A stretch of DNA of 64,000 bases from Oscillospiraceae bacterium (lineage in GTDB: Bacteria > Bacillota > Clostridia > Oscillospirales > CAG-272). The notes under the pieces are model-generated. The model worked only from the letters and a program-made list of their open reading frames with translations. It ran no database searches and had not been told where the DNA came from. Positions 25,836-34,512 of this stretch are shown here, one piece after another. Both the position numbers and the translations under genes were made by a program. Numbering within the stretch: position 1 is the stretch's first letter; every line of letters begins with the position of its first letter. The DNA lies in assembly GCA_015063385.1 (NCBI GenBank), contig SVUG01000008.1, forward strand, positions 1 through 64,000, written 5' to 3'.

Positions 25836-27086
25836 TTAAAATTCCGACAGCTCTACGATTCTGTTCGATTTTTTGAGTATTGCAGAAAGAGTTATAATCG
25901 ACATGCAGACGAGAATAAGGTCGGTTGCTGAAAGAAGAAATGCAGAGGAAATATATCCGGAAAGAAGAATGAACAGACAAAAAATCGGGGCGAAAAGCGG
26001 CACTAATGAATGAAAATAAAGAGCAACGCACTCCTCACCGTAGGAATACCAGCAGATTATGGTCGAATAGGCAAAGGCAAAAATCAAGGCTAAGAGAATA
26101 TATCCCGAAAATTCTCCCAGCGTGCCGACGAATGCCGCGTTTACAAGCGACATAGGGGTGGAAAACGCACCAATATCGTCAACCGAAAGTAAAATTACGA
26201 AAGCCGTCAGCATACATAGCACGGTAGTGTCAAAGAACACCTCGCACATGCCGAAAAGGCCTGCAACCGACGGTTCTCGCTCACGCGAGCGAGAGTGACC
26301 CAGAGCAGACGTGCCTGCGCCTGCCTCGTTTGATAAAATTCCTCTGGCAAAGCCCTCCTTTATCGCTATAAGCGACAGCGACGAGAGTGCGCCGCCAAGA
26401 GCCGCCTCTGCTCTAAATGCAGAAGAGAAAATCCTCAAAACAACCGATGGGATTTTATAGAAGTTCAAGCAAATTACGCAAAATGACATCAATATGTAAA
26501 TTATAGTTGTCAAAGGAATGATAATTTCGGTTAAACTCTCAATTTTTTCTCCGTTGCCTTTTATAACGGGAAAAAGTAAAATTATAAGAAAGAGGGCGAC
26601 GGCGAGCTTCTTAATTCCAAGATTTTCAGAAGCGACGTCTATAAGTGCCGCCCCCTGCATTGCAGAGCCCATGAAAAGTGCAAGAGCTACCGTCAAAGCG
26701 GCACAGACAGGAGAAAGAAATCTACCGTACCTTGTAAATATCGTTGGAAGCGCGCTAGCTATACCGCCTTTTTCCATCGGGGCATCAAACACCAGGAGAG
26801 TTTCGGAATATTTTATAACCATCGAAAATATTGATGAAATAAACAGCCAAAAGACGCTTCCCTCTCCGCCTATCATAATTCCCGCTGCGACACCGAAGAT
26901 ATTGCCGACTCCGAGCGTACCAGCCAGTGCGAGAATCAGTGCTCGCCTCGCCGAGCGCTCTCTGGCTGCTTCAAGAAAGCTTTTTATAGTTCTTATCGGG
27001 TGCAGAATAAAGAAGAATTTTAGCCGAAAAAGCAAAAACACACCAACAAAAGTGACCATTATCGGTATCAGAAAAGAAATTTGCAT
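25836..27086 (-). CDS. Alanine/glycine:cation symporter (AGCS) family protein
   Basis: 416 residues, about ten membrane helices. Family signatures GTLGVGNIFGVAAGI near 57 and GFARGILSNEAGAGTSALGHS near 250 are clear. It is shorter than typical AGCS proteins (about 450-500). It should import a small neutral amino acid with sodium. The ribosome binding site GGAGG (27094-27098) is buried in a perfect hairpin downstream of the zinc-ribbon gene. Confidence 0.85.
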   Translation of the reverse strand: MQISFLIPIMVTFVGVFLLFRLKFFFILHPIRTIKSFLEAARERSARRALILALAGTLGVGNIFGVAAGIMIGGEGSVFWLFISSIFSMVIKYSETLLVFDAPMEKGGIASALPTIFTRYGRFLSPVCAALTVALALFMGSAMQGAALIDVASENLGIKKLAVALFLIILLFPVIKGNGEKIESLTEIIIPLTTIIYILMSFCVICLNFYKIPSVVLRIFSSAFRAEAALGGALSSLSLIAIKEGFARGILSNEAGAGTSALGHSRSREREPSVAGLFGMCEVFFDTTVLCMLTAFVILLSVDDIGAFSTPMSLVNAAFVGTLGEFSGYILLALIFAFAYSTIICWYSYGEECVALYFHSLVPLFAPIFCLFILLSGYISSAFLLSATDLILVCMSIITLSAILKKSNRIVELSEF

Positions 27087-27089
27087 AAA

Positions 27090-27121
27090 AAATCCTCCGC
27101 TAAATAATATGCGGAGGATTT
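27090..27121 (-). terminator. Terminator hairpin that contains the symporter ribosome binding site
   Basis: A perfect 11-bp stem AAATCCTCCGC/GCGGAGGATTT followed by TTT then ATG. It could terminate transcription from the upstream gene and also hide the GGAGG of the symporter gene in read-through RNA. Confidence 0.6.
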
Positions 27122-27137
27122 CCTTAAATTGTATTAT

Positions 27138-27629
27138 TTAAAGCAAAAATGCATCTACTATCTTCCAGATGATAAACAAAGCCATACCAATTCCAACACC
27201 TATCAGTACGTAGTTGTAGAATTTATCAAACTGCTTCTGCTTTTCTTCGTCAGCGACGTCCTTTGCCTTGTCCTCCTCACTCTCGGCAAGCTCCTCGGGA
27301 ATCTCGTCAAATTCGTCCTCGGAATCGCTCACCTCGTCAAGCGAAAAGTCATATTCGCCCGCATTTATTTTCTTTGCGCGGTCGCGAGCGCTCGTCATAA
27401 GCGCGGTGACGGTGGTATAGGTCTGCTTGTCAGGGTCGGAGTCTGCCATTTTATTACCTATGCGCTCCATAGCTGCCGAAATTTCGTCAGTATCCCTCGA
27501 AAGAGTCGCAGTGTCGAGGTCGGCTGCACACTCCTCGCAGAGATAGCGCGGTGTGCCGTATGCACCCATTGTCAGTATCGGTGCGTCCTCGGTATCTATT
27601 TTAGCGTTGCATATCGAACACTTATCCAT
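27138..27629 (-). CDS. Zinc-ribbon protein with C-terminal membrane anchor
   Basis: 163 residues. A four-cysteine zinc ribbon (Cys4, Cys7, Cys31, Cys34) is followed by a helical region, a strongly acidic stretch (EVSDSEDEFDEIPEELAESEEDK) and one C-terminal membrane helix (about 142-160). The N-terminus is therefore cytoplasmic. Function not recognised. It starts 3 nt after the ynzC-like gene and is the third gene of the sdaA transcript. Confidence 0.7.
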   Translation of the reverse strand: MDKCSICNAKIDTEDAPILTMGAYGTPRYLCEECAADLDTATLSRDTDEISAAMERIGNKMADSDPDKQTYTTVTALMTSARDRAKKINAGEYDFSLDEVSDSEDEFDEIPEELAESEEDKAKDVADEEKQKQFDKFYNYVLIGVGIGMALFIIWKIVDAFLL

Positions 27630-27632
27630 TTT

Positions 27633-27791
27633 CTACTCCTTTTTTCCCGACTCGCCTCTGAGCGATGAACGGAAAAATTTGATATATTCCTCGCGAAGAG
27701 CAGCACGCTCGGAGATTTCCTCCTCGGTGAGCTCACGCTCCTTGGCAATTCTGCCAAGCTCGTTTATCCTGTCAATTTTTGCTTTTTCCAT
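27633..27791 (-). CDS. DUF896/YnzC family protein
   Basis: 52 residues from the ATG at 27791 (AGGAG lies inside the end of sdaA; a longer frame to 27872 is in sdaA). KIDRINELGRIAKERELTEEE and YIKFFRSSLRG match the short helical UPF0291/DUF896 family, known from Bacillus YnzC in the SOS regulon; biochemical role unclear. It begins 1 nt after the sdaA stop. Confidence 0.85.
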   Translation of the reverse strand: MEKAKIDRINELGRIAKERELTEEEISERAALREEYIKFFRSSLRGESGKKE

Positions 27792-27792
27792 A

Positions 27793-28992
27793 TTATTTTC
27801 TCCTATAAAGCTTCGCAAGACCGCCCGTTGCGGTTTCTCTGTAGTGGTGCGAGAGGTCCTTGCCCGTTTCATACATAGTCTTTATAACCATATCAAGCGA
27901 GATTTTTCTCGAACCGGAGAGGAAGTTTGCAAGATTGACAGCGTTTATCGCGCGCATTGCGGCAACCGCATTTCGCTCAATGCAGGGTATCTGCACGAGA
28001 CCGCAAATGGGGTCGCAGGTAAGACCGAGATGGTGCTCAAAGGCAATCTCCGAGGCGTACTCAATCTGGTCGATACCCATTTCAAAGAGCTCACCGAGCG
28101 CCGCTGCCGCCATTGAGCAGGCAGTGCCAATCTCCGCCTGGCAGCCACATTCAGCACCGCTGATAGAGGCGTTGGTTTTCGTAAGCGTGCCTATAAGACC
28201 TGCAACTGCAAGCGCCCTGATAATTTCCTCGTCGGAAAATCTGTGCTTTTCCTGCATATAGCGAAGAACCGACGGAAGCACTGCGCAAGCACCGCAGGTA
28301 GGTGCGGTGACAATCGTGCCGTTATCTGCGTTCTGCTCGCTCACCGCGTATGCATACGCGCAGACGATGCGGTTTTCCCTCGTCACCTCGCGCTCGTCAA
28401 TATGGCGCTTGTTGTAAAGCTGCTGCGCCTTTCTCTCAACCTCAAGCCCTCCGGGAAGAATACCCGATGTTGTGAGTCCTTCGTGGATTGCGTTCTGCAT
28501 CACACCCCACACTTCAAAAAGGAACTCGCGTATTCCCTCACCCTCACGCATGAGAACGTAGTCTGAAAGCCTTATTTCATTTGCTTTACAATATTCTGCA
28601 ATAGCGGTAAAGCTGCTTTGAGGATAGACGTCTGAAGCATCATCACCTTCTCTGCCCTCAATCTCAATATCTCCGCCGCCGACGCTCATAACACGCATTT
28701 TACTGATGCGCTCGCCGCCAACGACCGAGTAAATATCCATGGTATTCTCGTGCGGCAGGTCGCGGTCGTCAGTATTGATTATAATTTCCACAGACTTGTC
28801 TGTCGCAGCCTTGATAGCCTTATCGGTGCCGTGTCCCTCACCCGTGTCGGCAAGTGAACCGAATAGAACGACCACGTAGCTATCCGCCTCGGGATGCTCA
28901 CTGACGTAGATGCTCATAGCCTTCGCCGGTCCCATAGTATGAGAGCTGGAGGGGCCCTTACCTATCTTATATATATCTCTTATGGACTTCAT
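27793..28992 (-). CDS. sdaA: L-serine ammonia-lyase, iron-sulfur type, single chain
   Basis: 399 residues. It deaminates L-serine to pyruvate using a [4Fe-4S] cluster. The beta-domain (SSSHTMGPAKA, GEGHGTDKA, HENTMD) is fused to the alpha-domain (APTCGACAVLPS, SGAECGCQAEIGTACSMAAAAL, CDPICGLVQIPCIERNA), so all cluster cysteines are there. It is about 50 residues shorter than the E. coli single-chain enzyme. First gene of the transcript with ynzC-like and zinc-ribbon genes. Confidence 0.92.
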   Translation of the reverse strand: MKSIRDIYKIGKGPSSSHTMGPAKAMSIYVSEHPEADSYVVVLFGSLADTGEGHGTDKAIKAATDKSVEIIINTDDRDLPHENTMDIYSVVGGERISKMRVMSVGGGDIEIEGREGDDASDVYPQSSFTAIAEYCKANEIRLSDYVLMREGEGIREFLFEVWGVMQNAIHEGLTTSGILPGGLEVERKAQQLYNKRHIDEREVTRENRIVCAYAYAVSEQNADNGTIVTAPTCGACAVLPSVLRYMQEKHRFSDEEIIRALAVAGLIGTLTKTNASISGAECGCQAEIGTACSMAAAALGELFEMGIDQIEYASEIAFEHHLGLTCDPICGLVQIPCIERNAVAAMRAINAVNLANFLSGSRKISLDMVIKTMYETGKDLSHHYRETATGGLAKLYRRK

Positions 28993-29021
28993 AAAATGCT
29001 CCTTAAGAATTCGTTTTCTTT

Positions 29022-29050
29022 ATTTTAACATATTAAAATAAAATATGCAA
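29022..29050 (-). promoter_or_regulatory. Sigma-A promoter of sdaA
   Basis: TTGCAT, 17 nt, TAAAAT on the minus strand; AAGGAG precedes the ATG. Confidence 0.6.
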
Positions 29051-29064
29051 GGAAAACTCACATT

Positions 29065-29604
29065 TTATTTAACATTCAAAAAGCGGTGTGGTATTTTCTT
29101 GGAAATACAGTATGCCAAATAAATTTTAAAAGCATCGGGAATTACAAACGGAGCTACGCAGGTCAGAAGAACTGCGCCCAGTGTTTTTTCACCGTTTGCG
29201 TATACAAATGTAAACCAAAGTGTGCCAAACGCATAGATTGAAGCAAGGCAAACAGCGGAATTTATAATTTTAAAAATCTCTCTTTTGGGTAAAACTACGT
29301 CTAGCAGCCAAAAGATGAGCGAGCCGAAAAGCATACCGATAATATAGCCGCCCGTAGCATCAAGAAGCCTTGCAGCTCCGCCCGTGAAGCCTGAAAATAT
29401 CGGAAGCCCGAGCGTGCCGAGAAGCAGATATACGAAAACGGCAATGCTGCCGTCCCTGCCACCGAGAATGAAAAGGGCACAAAACATAACGAGCGTCTGC
29501 ATAGTTATCGGAATGGGAAGCGGAATATAAATCAATGCGCTCACAGCCATAAGTGCTGCAAAAAGCGAGATTTTAGTCAGAGTTCTTGTAAAATCCTTGC
29601 TCAT
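29065..29604 (-). CDS. bioY: Biotin transporter substrate-binding subunit BioY
   Basis: 179 residues from the ATG at 29604 (AGGAGG 6 nt upstream). Six membrane helices of an ECF S-component; the motifs PLPIPITMQT, LGTLGLPIFSG and GGARLLDATGGYIIGM are typical. It binds biotin and works alone or with a shared ECF energising module, which is not in the window. Single gene with its own promoter; no clear BirA operator seen. Confidence 0.92.
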   Translation of the reverse strand: MSKDFTRTLTKISLFAALMAVSALIYIPLPIPITMQTLVMFCALFILGGRDGSIAVFVYLLLGTLGLPIFSGFTGGAARLLDATGGYIIGMLFGSLIFWLLDVVLPKREIFKIINSAVCLASIYAFGTLWFTFVYANGEKTLGAVLLTCVAPFVIPDAFKIYLAYCISKKIPHRFLNVK

Positions 29605-29630
29605 ATTGCCCTCCTCTCTTTTTCTAATGT

Positions 29631-29659
29631 ATTTTACCATCAAGCAGGTAATTTGTCAA
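29631..29659 (-). promoter_or_regulatory. Sigma-A promoter of bioY
   Basis: TTGACA, 17 nt, TAAAAT on the minus strand. Confidence 0.75.
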
Positions 29660-29782
29660 GTTTTTGCGCGCTCATGTAGAAATGTTCATATTTTTATGAT
29701 AAAATATCTCTTAACCGTATGGCAAGCCAACTCGCAAGCCATGCGCTTAACCGAAATAAAATCAAAGCCTTTGAGGTGAAAA

Positions 29783-31486
29783 ATGAAAATGAATTTTAAT
29801 TTATCGGAATTTTTAGAAAAAATCTTTGGAGGTGGCAAGGAAAAAAGCCTGCGTACAAGAATAATCACGTCGCTGATTATCGGAGTGCTTACGGCGGCTA
29901 TTATTTTCTATCTTTTCCTTCCGCCGATAAACATATTTGCAGAGGGCTTCTGGATTTATCTTCTCGTGGTAATTCTCGCGTTCTCGATTCCGTTCTTCAA
30001 ATTCTCTGACGGTCAGGTGAGCATAACCGACCGAAACGGAAAAATAAGCAAAAAAATCGTGGGCGGCACTAACAAGTGGATTGTAATTGCCCTGCTCGTA
30101 CCGATTGCCGTGCTGGCAATAGGCAGCATTATTTCTTCCCCTATCTTTAACGCAAGAAGATACGCGAGCATAATTGAGGTCAAGGAGTCCGACTTTGCTG
30201 CAGACCTTCCCGAAACGAGCGAGGTCACCAATATTGCTCTCATGGATACCGATTCGGCAAGAATACTCGGCAACCGAACGCTCGGCTCACTCTCTCACGT
30301 CGTGTCGCAGTACACCGTCAGCCCCCAATATACACAGATTAACTATAAGAATACTCCGAAAAAGGTGACCAACCTTGAGTACGACGGCTTCTTTAAGTGG
30401 ATTGGAAACAGAGAAAACGGCATACCCGGTATGGTTGTGGTTGACCCGGTTAAAAGCAGTGCCGAATACGTAGAGCTTGCCGAGCCTATGCACTACGTTG
30501 AGAGCGGCTATTTCGGGGACGATCTGATTCGTAAGCTTCGCTTTGCGTATCCCACCAAGATTTTCGATTATGAATCGATCAGCTTCGAGATTGACGACGA
30601 GGGAAACCCCTATTATATCGTATCCTGCTACAAGCCTCGCGTTGCGCTCTTCGGCGCTCGTGACGTATCCGAGGTAATTATCTTTGACCCGACCGATGCT
30701 TCAAGCGAGATTTACGACGTAAAGGATACTCCCTCGTGGGTTGATATAGTTTACGACGGTTATCTTGCAACCGAAAAATATAATTGGCACGGAACTCTCT
30801 CGGGCGGTTATATCAACAGCATCATAGGAAACGTCGGCTGTAAAATGGCAACAGATGATTTCGGATATATCGTAATTGATGACGACGTATGGTATTTCAC
30901 AGGTGTGACGAGTGCGGTTTCCGACGATAAGTCAAACATCGGCTTCATTCTCTCAAACGCCAGAACGGGCGAGTATAAATTCTACTCCGTAATAGGCGCA
31001 GAGGAGCATTCGGCTATGGACGCAGCCGAGGGTGAAATTCAGGAAAAGGGCTACGTTGCCTCCTTCCCCTCTCTCGTTAACGTTTTAGGTCAGCCAACCT
31101 ATATTATGGTTTTGAAAAACAATGCGGGAATCGTTGAGCGATACGCTCTCGTTAACGTTCAGAACTACAGCCTCGTAGCCATAGGCACGACTCAGGCAGA
31201 GGCTATGGCTGAATATAAAAAGGTTCTCAAGCAAGGCAATATCGACGTAGGCGGCAGCGACGACACCCAGGAAACCACCGTCACGATAAAGGACGTGGAA
31301 ATCGTTATGCTCTCGGGCGTAGCAACGGTGTACCTAAAGGCTGATGACGGCTGTGTTTACAAGGGCTTCCTTGAGTCCGACGAGGCTCTTATTCTCATTG
31401 AACCGGAAAGCAAGCTGAAAATCAATTACACCGATAGTGATATTGACAAAATATTTATAATTTCAAGCTGGGAATTCTCAGAATAA
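29783..31486 (+). CDS. Large conserved membrane protein, unknown function
   Basis: 567 residues. Three membrane helices lie near the N-terminus (about 26-48, 55-75 and 98-121), followed by a 440-residue soluble region starting NARRYASIIEVKESDF with DTDSARILGNRTLGSL and mostly beta-type segments. By the positive-inside rule the large domain faces outside. I recall similar unannotated proteins in Clostridia but no function. GAGG precedes the ATG. Single gene ending at a strong terminator. Confidence 0.65.
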   Translation: MKMNFNLSEFLEKIFGGGKEKSLRTRIITSLIIGVLTAAIIFYLFLPPINIFAEGFWIYLLVVILAFSIPFFKFSDGQVSITDRNGKISKKIVGGTNKWIVIALLVPIAVLAIGSIISSPIFNARRYASIIEVKESDFAADLPETSEVTNIALMDTDSARILGNRTLGSLSHVVSQYTVSPQYTQINYKNTPKKVTNLEYDGFFKWIGNRENGIPGMVVVDPVKSSAEYVELAEPMHYVESGYFGDDLIRKLRFAYPTKIFDYESISFEIDDEGNPYYIVSCYKPRVALFGARDVSEVIIFDPTDASSEIYDVKDTPSWVDIVYDGYLATEKYNWHGTLSGGYINSIIGNVGCKMATDDFGYIVIDDDVWYFTGVTSAVSDDKSNIGFILSNARTGEYKFYSVIGAEEHSAMDAAEGEIQEKGYVASFPSLVNVLGQPTYIMVLKNNAGIVERYALVNVQNYSLVAIGTTQAEAMAEYKKVLKQGNIDVGGSDDTQETTVTIKDVEIVMLSGVATVYLKADDGCVYKGFLESDEALILIEPESKLKINYTDSDIDKIFIISSWEFSE

Positions 31487-31491
31487 AGCTA

Positions 31492-31518
31492 AAGGCTACC
31501 GCATTTCGCGGTAGCCTT
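31492..31518. terminator. Bidirectional terminator
   Basis: Stem AAGGCTACCGC/GCGGTAGCCTT between convergent genes. Confidence 0.85.
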
Positions 31519-31523
31519 ATATT

Positions 31524-32933
31524 TTATTTGGAAAGATACTCGTCGATTGCCTTGGCTGCGATTTTGCCCGCACCCATCGCGGAGATTACGGTTGCCGCGC
31601 CGGTCACGGCATCACCGCCTGCGTATACGCCCTCCTTGGTGGTAGCACCGTTTTCGGTGACGATTATTCCGCCCCAGCGGTTAACGTCAAGGCCCTTGGT
31701 GGTGGACTTGATAAGCGGGTTTGGCGACGTGCCTATAGACATAATCACGGTATCGACGTCGAGGATAAACTCGCTGCCCGGAATCTCTACGGGACGGCGT
31801 CTGCCACGCTCGTCAGGCTCGCCAAGCTCCATTCTGATGCATTTCATAGCAGTGACGAAGCCGTTGCGCGCGTCGCGCTTGTCATCGGGGTTATTATAGC
31901 CGAGAATCTCTGTGGGATTACAAAGCAGGCGGAACTCGATTCCCTCCTCCTCTGCGTGTTCAACCTCCTCACGCCTTGCGGGAAGCTCATCCATAGAGCG
32001 ACGGTATACGATATACACCTTTTCTGCACCAAGGCGAAGCGCGGTTCTCGCCGCATCCATAGCAACGTTTCCGCCGCCAACGACAGCAACCTTACCGCCC
32101 TTCATAATCGGGGTGTCGGGGCTGTCAAGGTACGCCTTCATAAGATTGCTTCTCGTGAGGAACTCGTTAGCCGAGTAAACGCCCTTGTAGCTTTCACCCG
32201 GAATGCCCATAAAGTTGGGAAGTCCCGCGCCCGAGCCGATAAAGACCGCCTCATATCCCATCTCAAAAAGCTCGTCAACCGTGAGAGTTTTACCTATAAT
32301 AACGTTGGTCATAATCTCAACGCCCATAGCCTTAAGATTATCTACCTCTTTTTTAACTATGCTCTTGGGCAGACGGAACTCGGGAATGCCGTAAACAAGC
32401 ACGCCGCCTGCTGTATGAAGTGCCTCAAAAACGGTGACTACATATCCGAGCTTTGCAAGGTCGCCGGCACAGGTAAGTCCCGAGGGACCCGAGCCGACTA
32501 CGGCTACCTTGTGACCGTTTGGTGCGGCACATTCGGGTGCCTTGTCACTGTGTGCATTGTGCCAATCGGCAACGAATCTCTCAAGTCTGCCTATACCGAC
32601 AGGCTCGCCCTTGATGCCTCTGACGCACTTCGCCTCGCACTGCGTTTCCTGGGGACATACTCTGCCGCAGACCGCAGGAAGACTCGACGTTTTTGAGATA
32701 ATCTCGTACGCAGCCTCAAAATCGCCCGACTTAACCTTGTCGATAAACTCGGGGATATGTATATTTACAGGACAGCCCGAAACGCAGGGCATATTTTTGC
32801 AGGAAAGGCAGCGAAGTGCCTCGTCTATCGCCATTTCTTCCGTGTAGCCGATAGCAACCTCGTGGAAGTTGTGTGCTCTTACCTCGGGCGACTGTGTAGG
32901 CATAGGATTTTTCTTTGGGGACATATTTGCCAT
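31524..32933 (-). CDS. nfnB: NfnB: large subunit of NADH-dependent ferredoxin:NADP+ oxidoreductase (GltD-like)
   Basis: 469 residues from the ATG at 32933; a GTG at 32939, overlapping the nfnA stop, is also possible. N-terminal cysteine-rich segments CLSCKNMPCVSGCP and CGRVCPQETQCEAKC bind two [4Fe-4S] clusters; GSGPSGLTCAGDLAKLGY and GGGNVAMDAARTALRLGA are FAD and NADPH sites. Alone it resembles the small subunit of glutamate synthase, but the adjacent nfnA gene and absence of gltB support the electron-bifurcating NfnAB complex, which couples NADH and ferredoxin to NADPH. Confidence 0.88.
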   Translation of the reverse strand: MANMSPKKNPMPTQSPEVRAHNFHEVAIGYTEEMAIDEALRCLSCKNMPCVSGCPVNIHIPEFIDKVKSGDFEAAYEIISKTSSLPAVCGRVCPQETQCEAKCVRGIKGEPVGIGRLERFVADWHNAHSDKAPECAAPNGHKVAVVGSGPSGLTCAGDLAKLGYVVTVFEALHTAGGVLVYGIPEFRLPKSIVKKEVDNLKAMGVEIMTNVIIGKTLTVDELFEMGYEAVFIGSGAGLPNFMGIPGESYKGVYSANEFLTRSNLMKAYLDSPDTPIMKGGKVAVVGGGNVAMDAARTALRLGAEKVYIVYRRSMDELPARREEVEHAEEEGIEFRLLCNPTEILGYNNPDDKRDARNGFVTAMKCIRMELGEPDERGRRRPVEIPGSEFILDVDTVIMSIGTSPNPLIKSTTKGLDVNRWGGIIVTENGATTKEGVYAGGDAVTGAATVISAMGAGKIAAKAIDEYLSK

Positions 32934-32935
32934 TA

Positions 32936-33790
32936 TCACTTCGCCTCCTTCTTAAAGAGATTGCAGGCAGACTCGTATGCGTGACGCTCGAAATCTCTGT
33001 ACATATTGCCTCGTGACATAGCCTCGTCAAAATCGACCTCGTAGCCGTTGAAGTCGGGGCCGTCAACGCAGGCGAACTTGGTCACACGCTTGCCGTCAAC
33101 GTTCAGGGTAAGTCGGCAGCCGCCGCACATTCCCGTGCCGTCTATCATTATGGGGTTCATAGACACGTCGCAGGGGATACCGGTAGGACGGGTAGCCTCG
33201 ACGACGAATTTCATCATAATGAGCGGGCCGATGGTGATAACCTTGTCAAATTTTCTGCCCGCAGCGAACATCTCGTTAAGGGGTACGCAGACGTTGCCCT
33301 CTCTGCCGTAAGAGCCGTCGTCAGTCATAACGAAAAGCTCGTCGGAGCATGCACGGAACTCGTCCTCAAGGATAACGAGGTCGCTGTTTCTGAATCCGAT
33401 TATAGACGTCACGCGAGCACCGCGTGCCTTGAGTGCCTCTGCCACGGGAAGTGCAATAGCACAGCCGACACCGCCGCCAACTATACATACGTCGGTGAGC
33501 CCGTCAAGGTGCGTGGGCAGACCAAGAGGACCTGCGAAATCGGATATGTACTCGCCCTCGTTCTTATGATTTAATTTTTCGGTTGTAGCACCGACTATCT
33601 GGAATATTATTTTTACCGTACCTGCTTCCCTATCGTAGCCTGCAACGGTAAGGGGTATTCTCTCGCCATCCTCGTCCACACGGAGAATGATAAACTGACC
33701 GGGTTCAGCCTTCTTTGCAACGAGCGGAGCTTCAATATCCATCATAGTGACGGTAGGATTAAGCGACCTTTTGCTAACTATTCTGTACAT
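32936..33790 (-). CDS. nfnA: NfnA: small subunit of NADH-dependent ferredoxin:NADP+ oxidoreductase
   Basis: 284 residues from the ATG at 33790 (GAGG upstream; a frame to 33838 is open but lacks a ribosome binding site). Ferredoxin-reductase fold with flavin-binding region (GQFIILRV, RIPLTVAG), NAD-binding GGGVGCAIALPVAEAL, and a C-terminal [2Fe-2S] motif CGGC..C. This is the architecture of NfnA and of dihydroorotate dehydrogenase electron-transfer subunits; the overlapping nfnB decides for NfnA. Confidence 0.87.
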   Translation of the reverse strand: MYRIVSKRSLNPTVTMMDIEAPLVAKKAEPGQFIILRVDEDGERIPLTVAGYDREAGTVKIIFQIVGATTEKLNHKNEGEYISDFAGPLGLPTHLDGLTDVCIVGGGVGCAIALPVAEALKARGARVTSIIGFRNSDLVILEDEFRACSDELFVMTDDGSYGREGNVCVPLNEMFAAGRKFDKVITIGPLIMMKFVVEATRPTGIPCDVSMNPIMIDGTGMCGGCRLTLNVDGKRVTKFACVDGPDFNGYEVDFDEAMSRGNMYRDFERHAYESACNLFKKEAK

Positions 33791-33876
33791 TTTGCCTCGT
33801 TTCGTGTCGTTTTGCCATATTTTTTGAGTGCAACGCACCTAAAAAAGCTAACGACCTCTTTATTTTACATACGTTA

Positions 33877-33905
33877 ATTATACTACTAAAGCCAAACTTT
33901 TGCAA
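33877..33905 (-). promoter_or_regulatory. Sigma-A promoter of nfnAB
   Basis: TTGCAA, 17 nt, TATAAT on the minus strand; leader about 80 nt. The rest of 33791-34094 holds the terminator and CotJC remnant listed below. Confidence 0.65.
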
Positions 33906-33983
33906 TAGCTTTTTGTGTTTTTTTAGATTGCTTTAACACATTTTTCACTTTTAACGCTTTTTATTAAAATCAAGCATAAGAAA

Positions 33984-34011
33984 AGAGCGATTTGACTAAT
34001 CAAACCACCCT
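33984..34011 (-). terminator. Cassette terminator copy 1
   Basis: Stem of the AGGGYGGTTTGA/TCAAATCGYYCT type with a TTAG loop. Same hairpin as at 34420, 35101 and 36047. Here no -35/-10 pair follows it. Confidence 0.7.
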
Positions 34012-34023
34012 GTTTTTATTTAG

Positions 34024-34077
34024 TTAGAATTTCTTGTTTTTCAAGGTTTCCATAGATTCGGCAATACAGTCAACATG
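34024..34077 (-). pseudogene. CotJC C-terminus remnant (copy 1)
   Basis: Frame HVDC-IAESMETLKNKKF-stop matches the end of CotJC (FGEAMNILRDKKF-stop). It has no start or upstream coding sequence and begins just after the stop of the two-helix membrane protein gene. Confidence 0.6.
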
Positions 34078-34094
34078 AAGTATTTATTGGTGAG

Positions 34095-34364
34095 TTATTT
34101 GCATATAGCCTCAATCAAAATAATGACCGCAAAAACTGCCAGAGTAAACAATATCGTTATCAAAAATGAAAAAAGTATATTCAACTTATAAGAAAATGAC
34201 GTTTTTCTATCCAGAAAATAAAGCGATGTCAAAAAAGCCACACACAAAATTAGCATTGAACCAAGTCCAACCAAAAATTCTTCAGTACCACCAGGGCTTG
34301 GATTTCCAACCATTGCATCAAGATTACCTGCCAAACATTCTAATATGTATTTCACAGTTTTCAT
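34095..34364 (-). CDS. Small two-helix membrane protein, unknown
   Basis: 89 residues from the ATG at 34364 (AAGGAGGAG upstream; the longer frame to 34439 crosses the promoter). Two membrane helices (about 30-50 and 63-86) and a GNPSPGGTEEF segment before the first. No family recognised. Member of the cassette array: own promoter, then the CotJC-tail remnant and terminator. Confidence 0.55.
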   Translation of the reverse strand: MKTVKYILECLAGNLDAMVGNPSPGGTEEFLVGLGSMLILCVAFLTSLYFLDRKTSFSYKLNILFSFLITILFTLAVFAVIILIEAICK

Positions 34365-34389
34365 GTAAGCTAACTCCTCCTTTTTTATT

Positions 34390-34418
34390 ATTATATCACA
34401 GCAATACGAAAAAGTAAA
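34390..34418 (-). promoter_or_regulatory. Cassette promoter (membrane protein)
   Basis: TTTACT, 17 nt, TATAAT with extended TGTGA. The -35 box lies directly in the T tract of the terminator at 34420-34447. Confidence 0.65.
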
Positions 34419-34419
34419 G

Positions 34420-34447
34420 AGGACGATTTGATTTCTCAAACCGCCCT
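34420..34447 (-). terminator. Cassette terminator copy 2
   Basis: Stem AGGGCGGTTTGA/TCAAATCGTCCT, followed on the minus strand by CTTTACTTTTT, which also serves as the next -35 region. Confidence 0.75.
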
Positions 34448-34512
34448 ATTTTATTAGCTTTACAAATAGAAGTATTATTCTCATATTTTGCGCCTCATAA
34501 ATAGGCTAAACT

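Noticed and set aside
25836..27086. Truncated AGCS pseudogene
   Set aside because: Shorter than usual but both signature regions, a proper start and a stop are intact, so treated as a real gene.
31524..32933. Glutamate synthase small subunit (gltD)
   Set aside because: Sequence alone would allow it, but the overlapping upstream gene encodes a ferredoxin-reductase subunit with a [2Fe-2S] motif and there is no gltB, which fits NfnAB.
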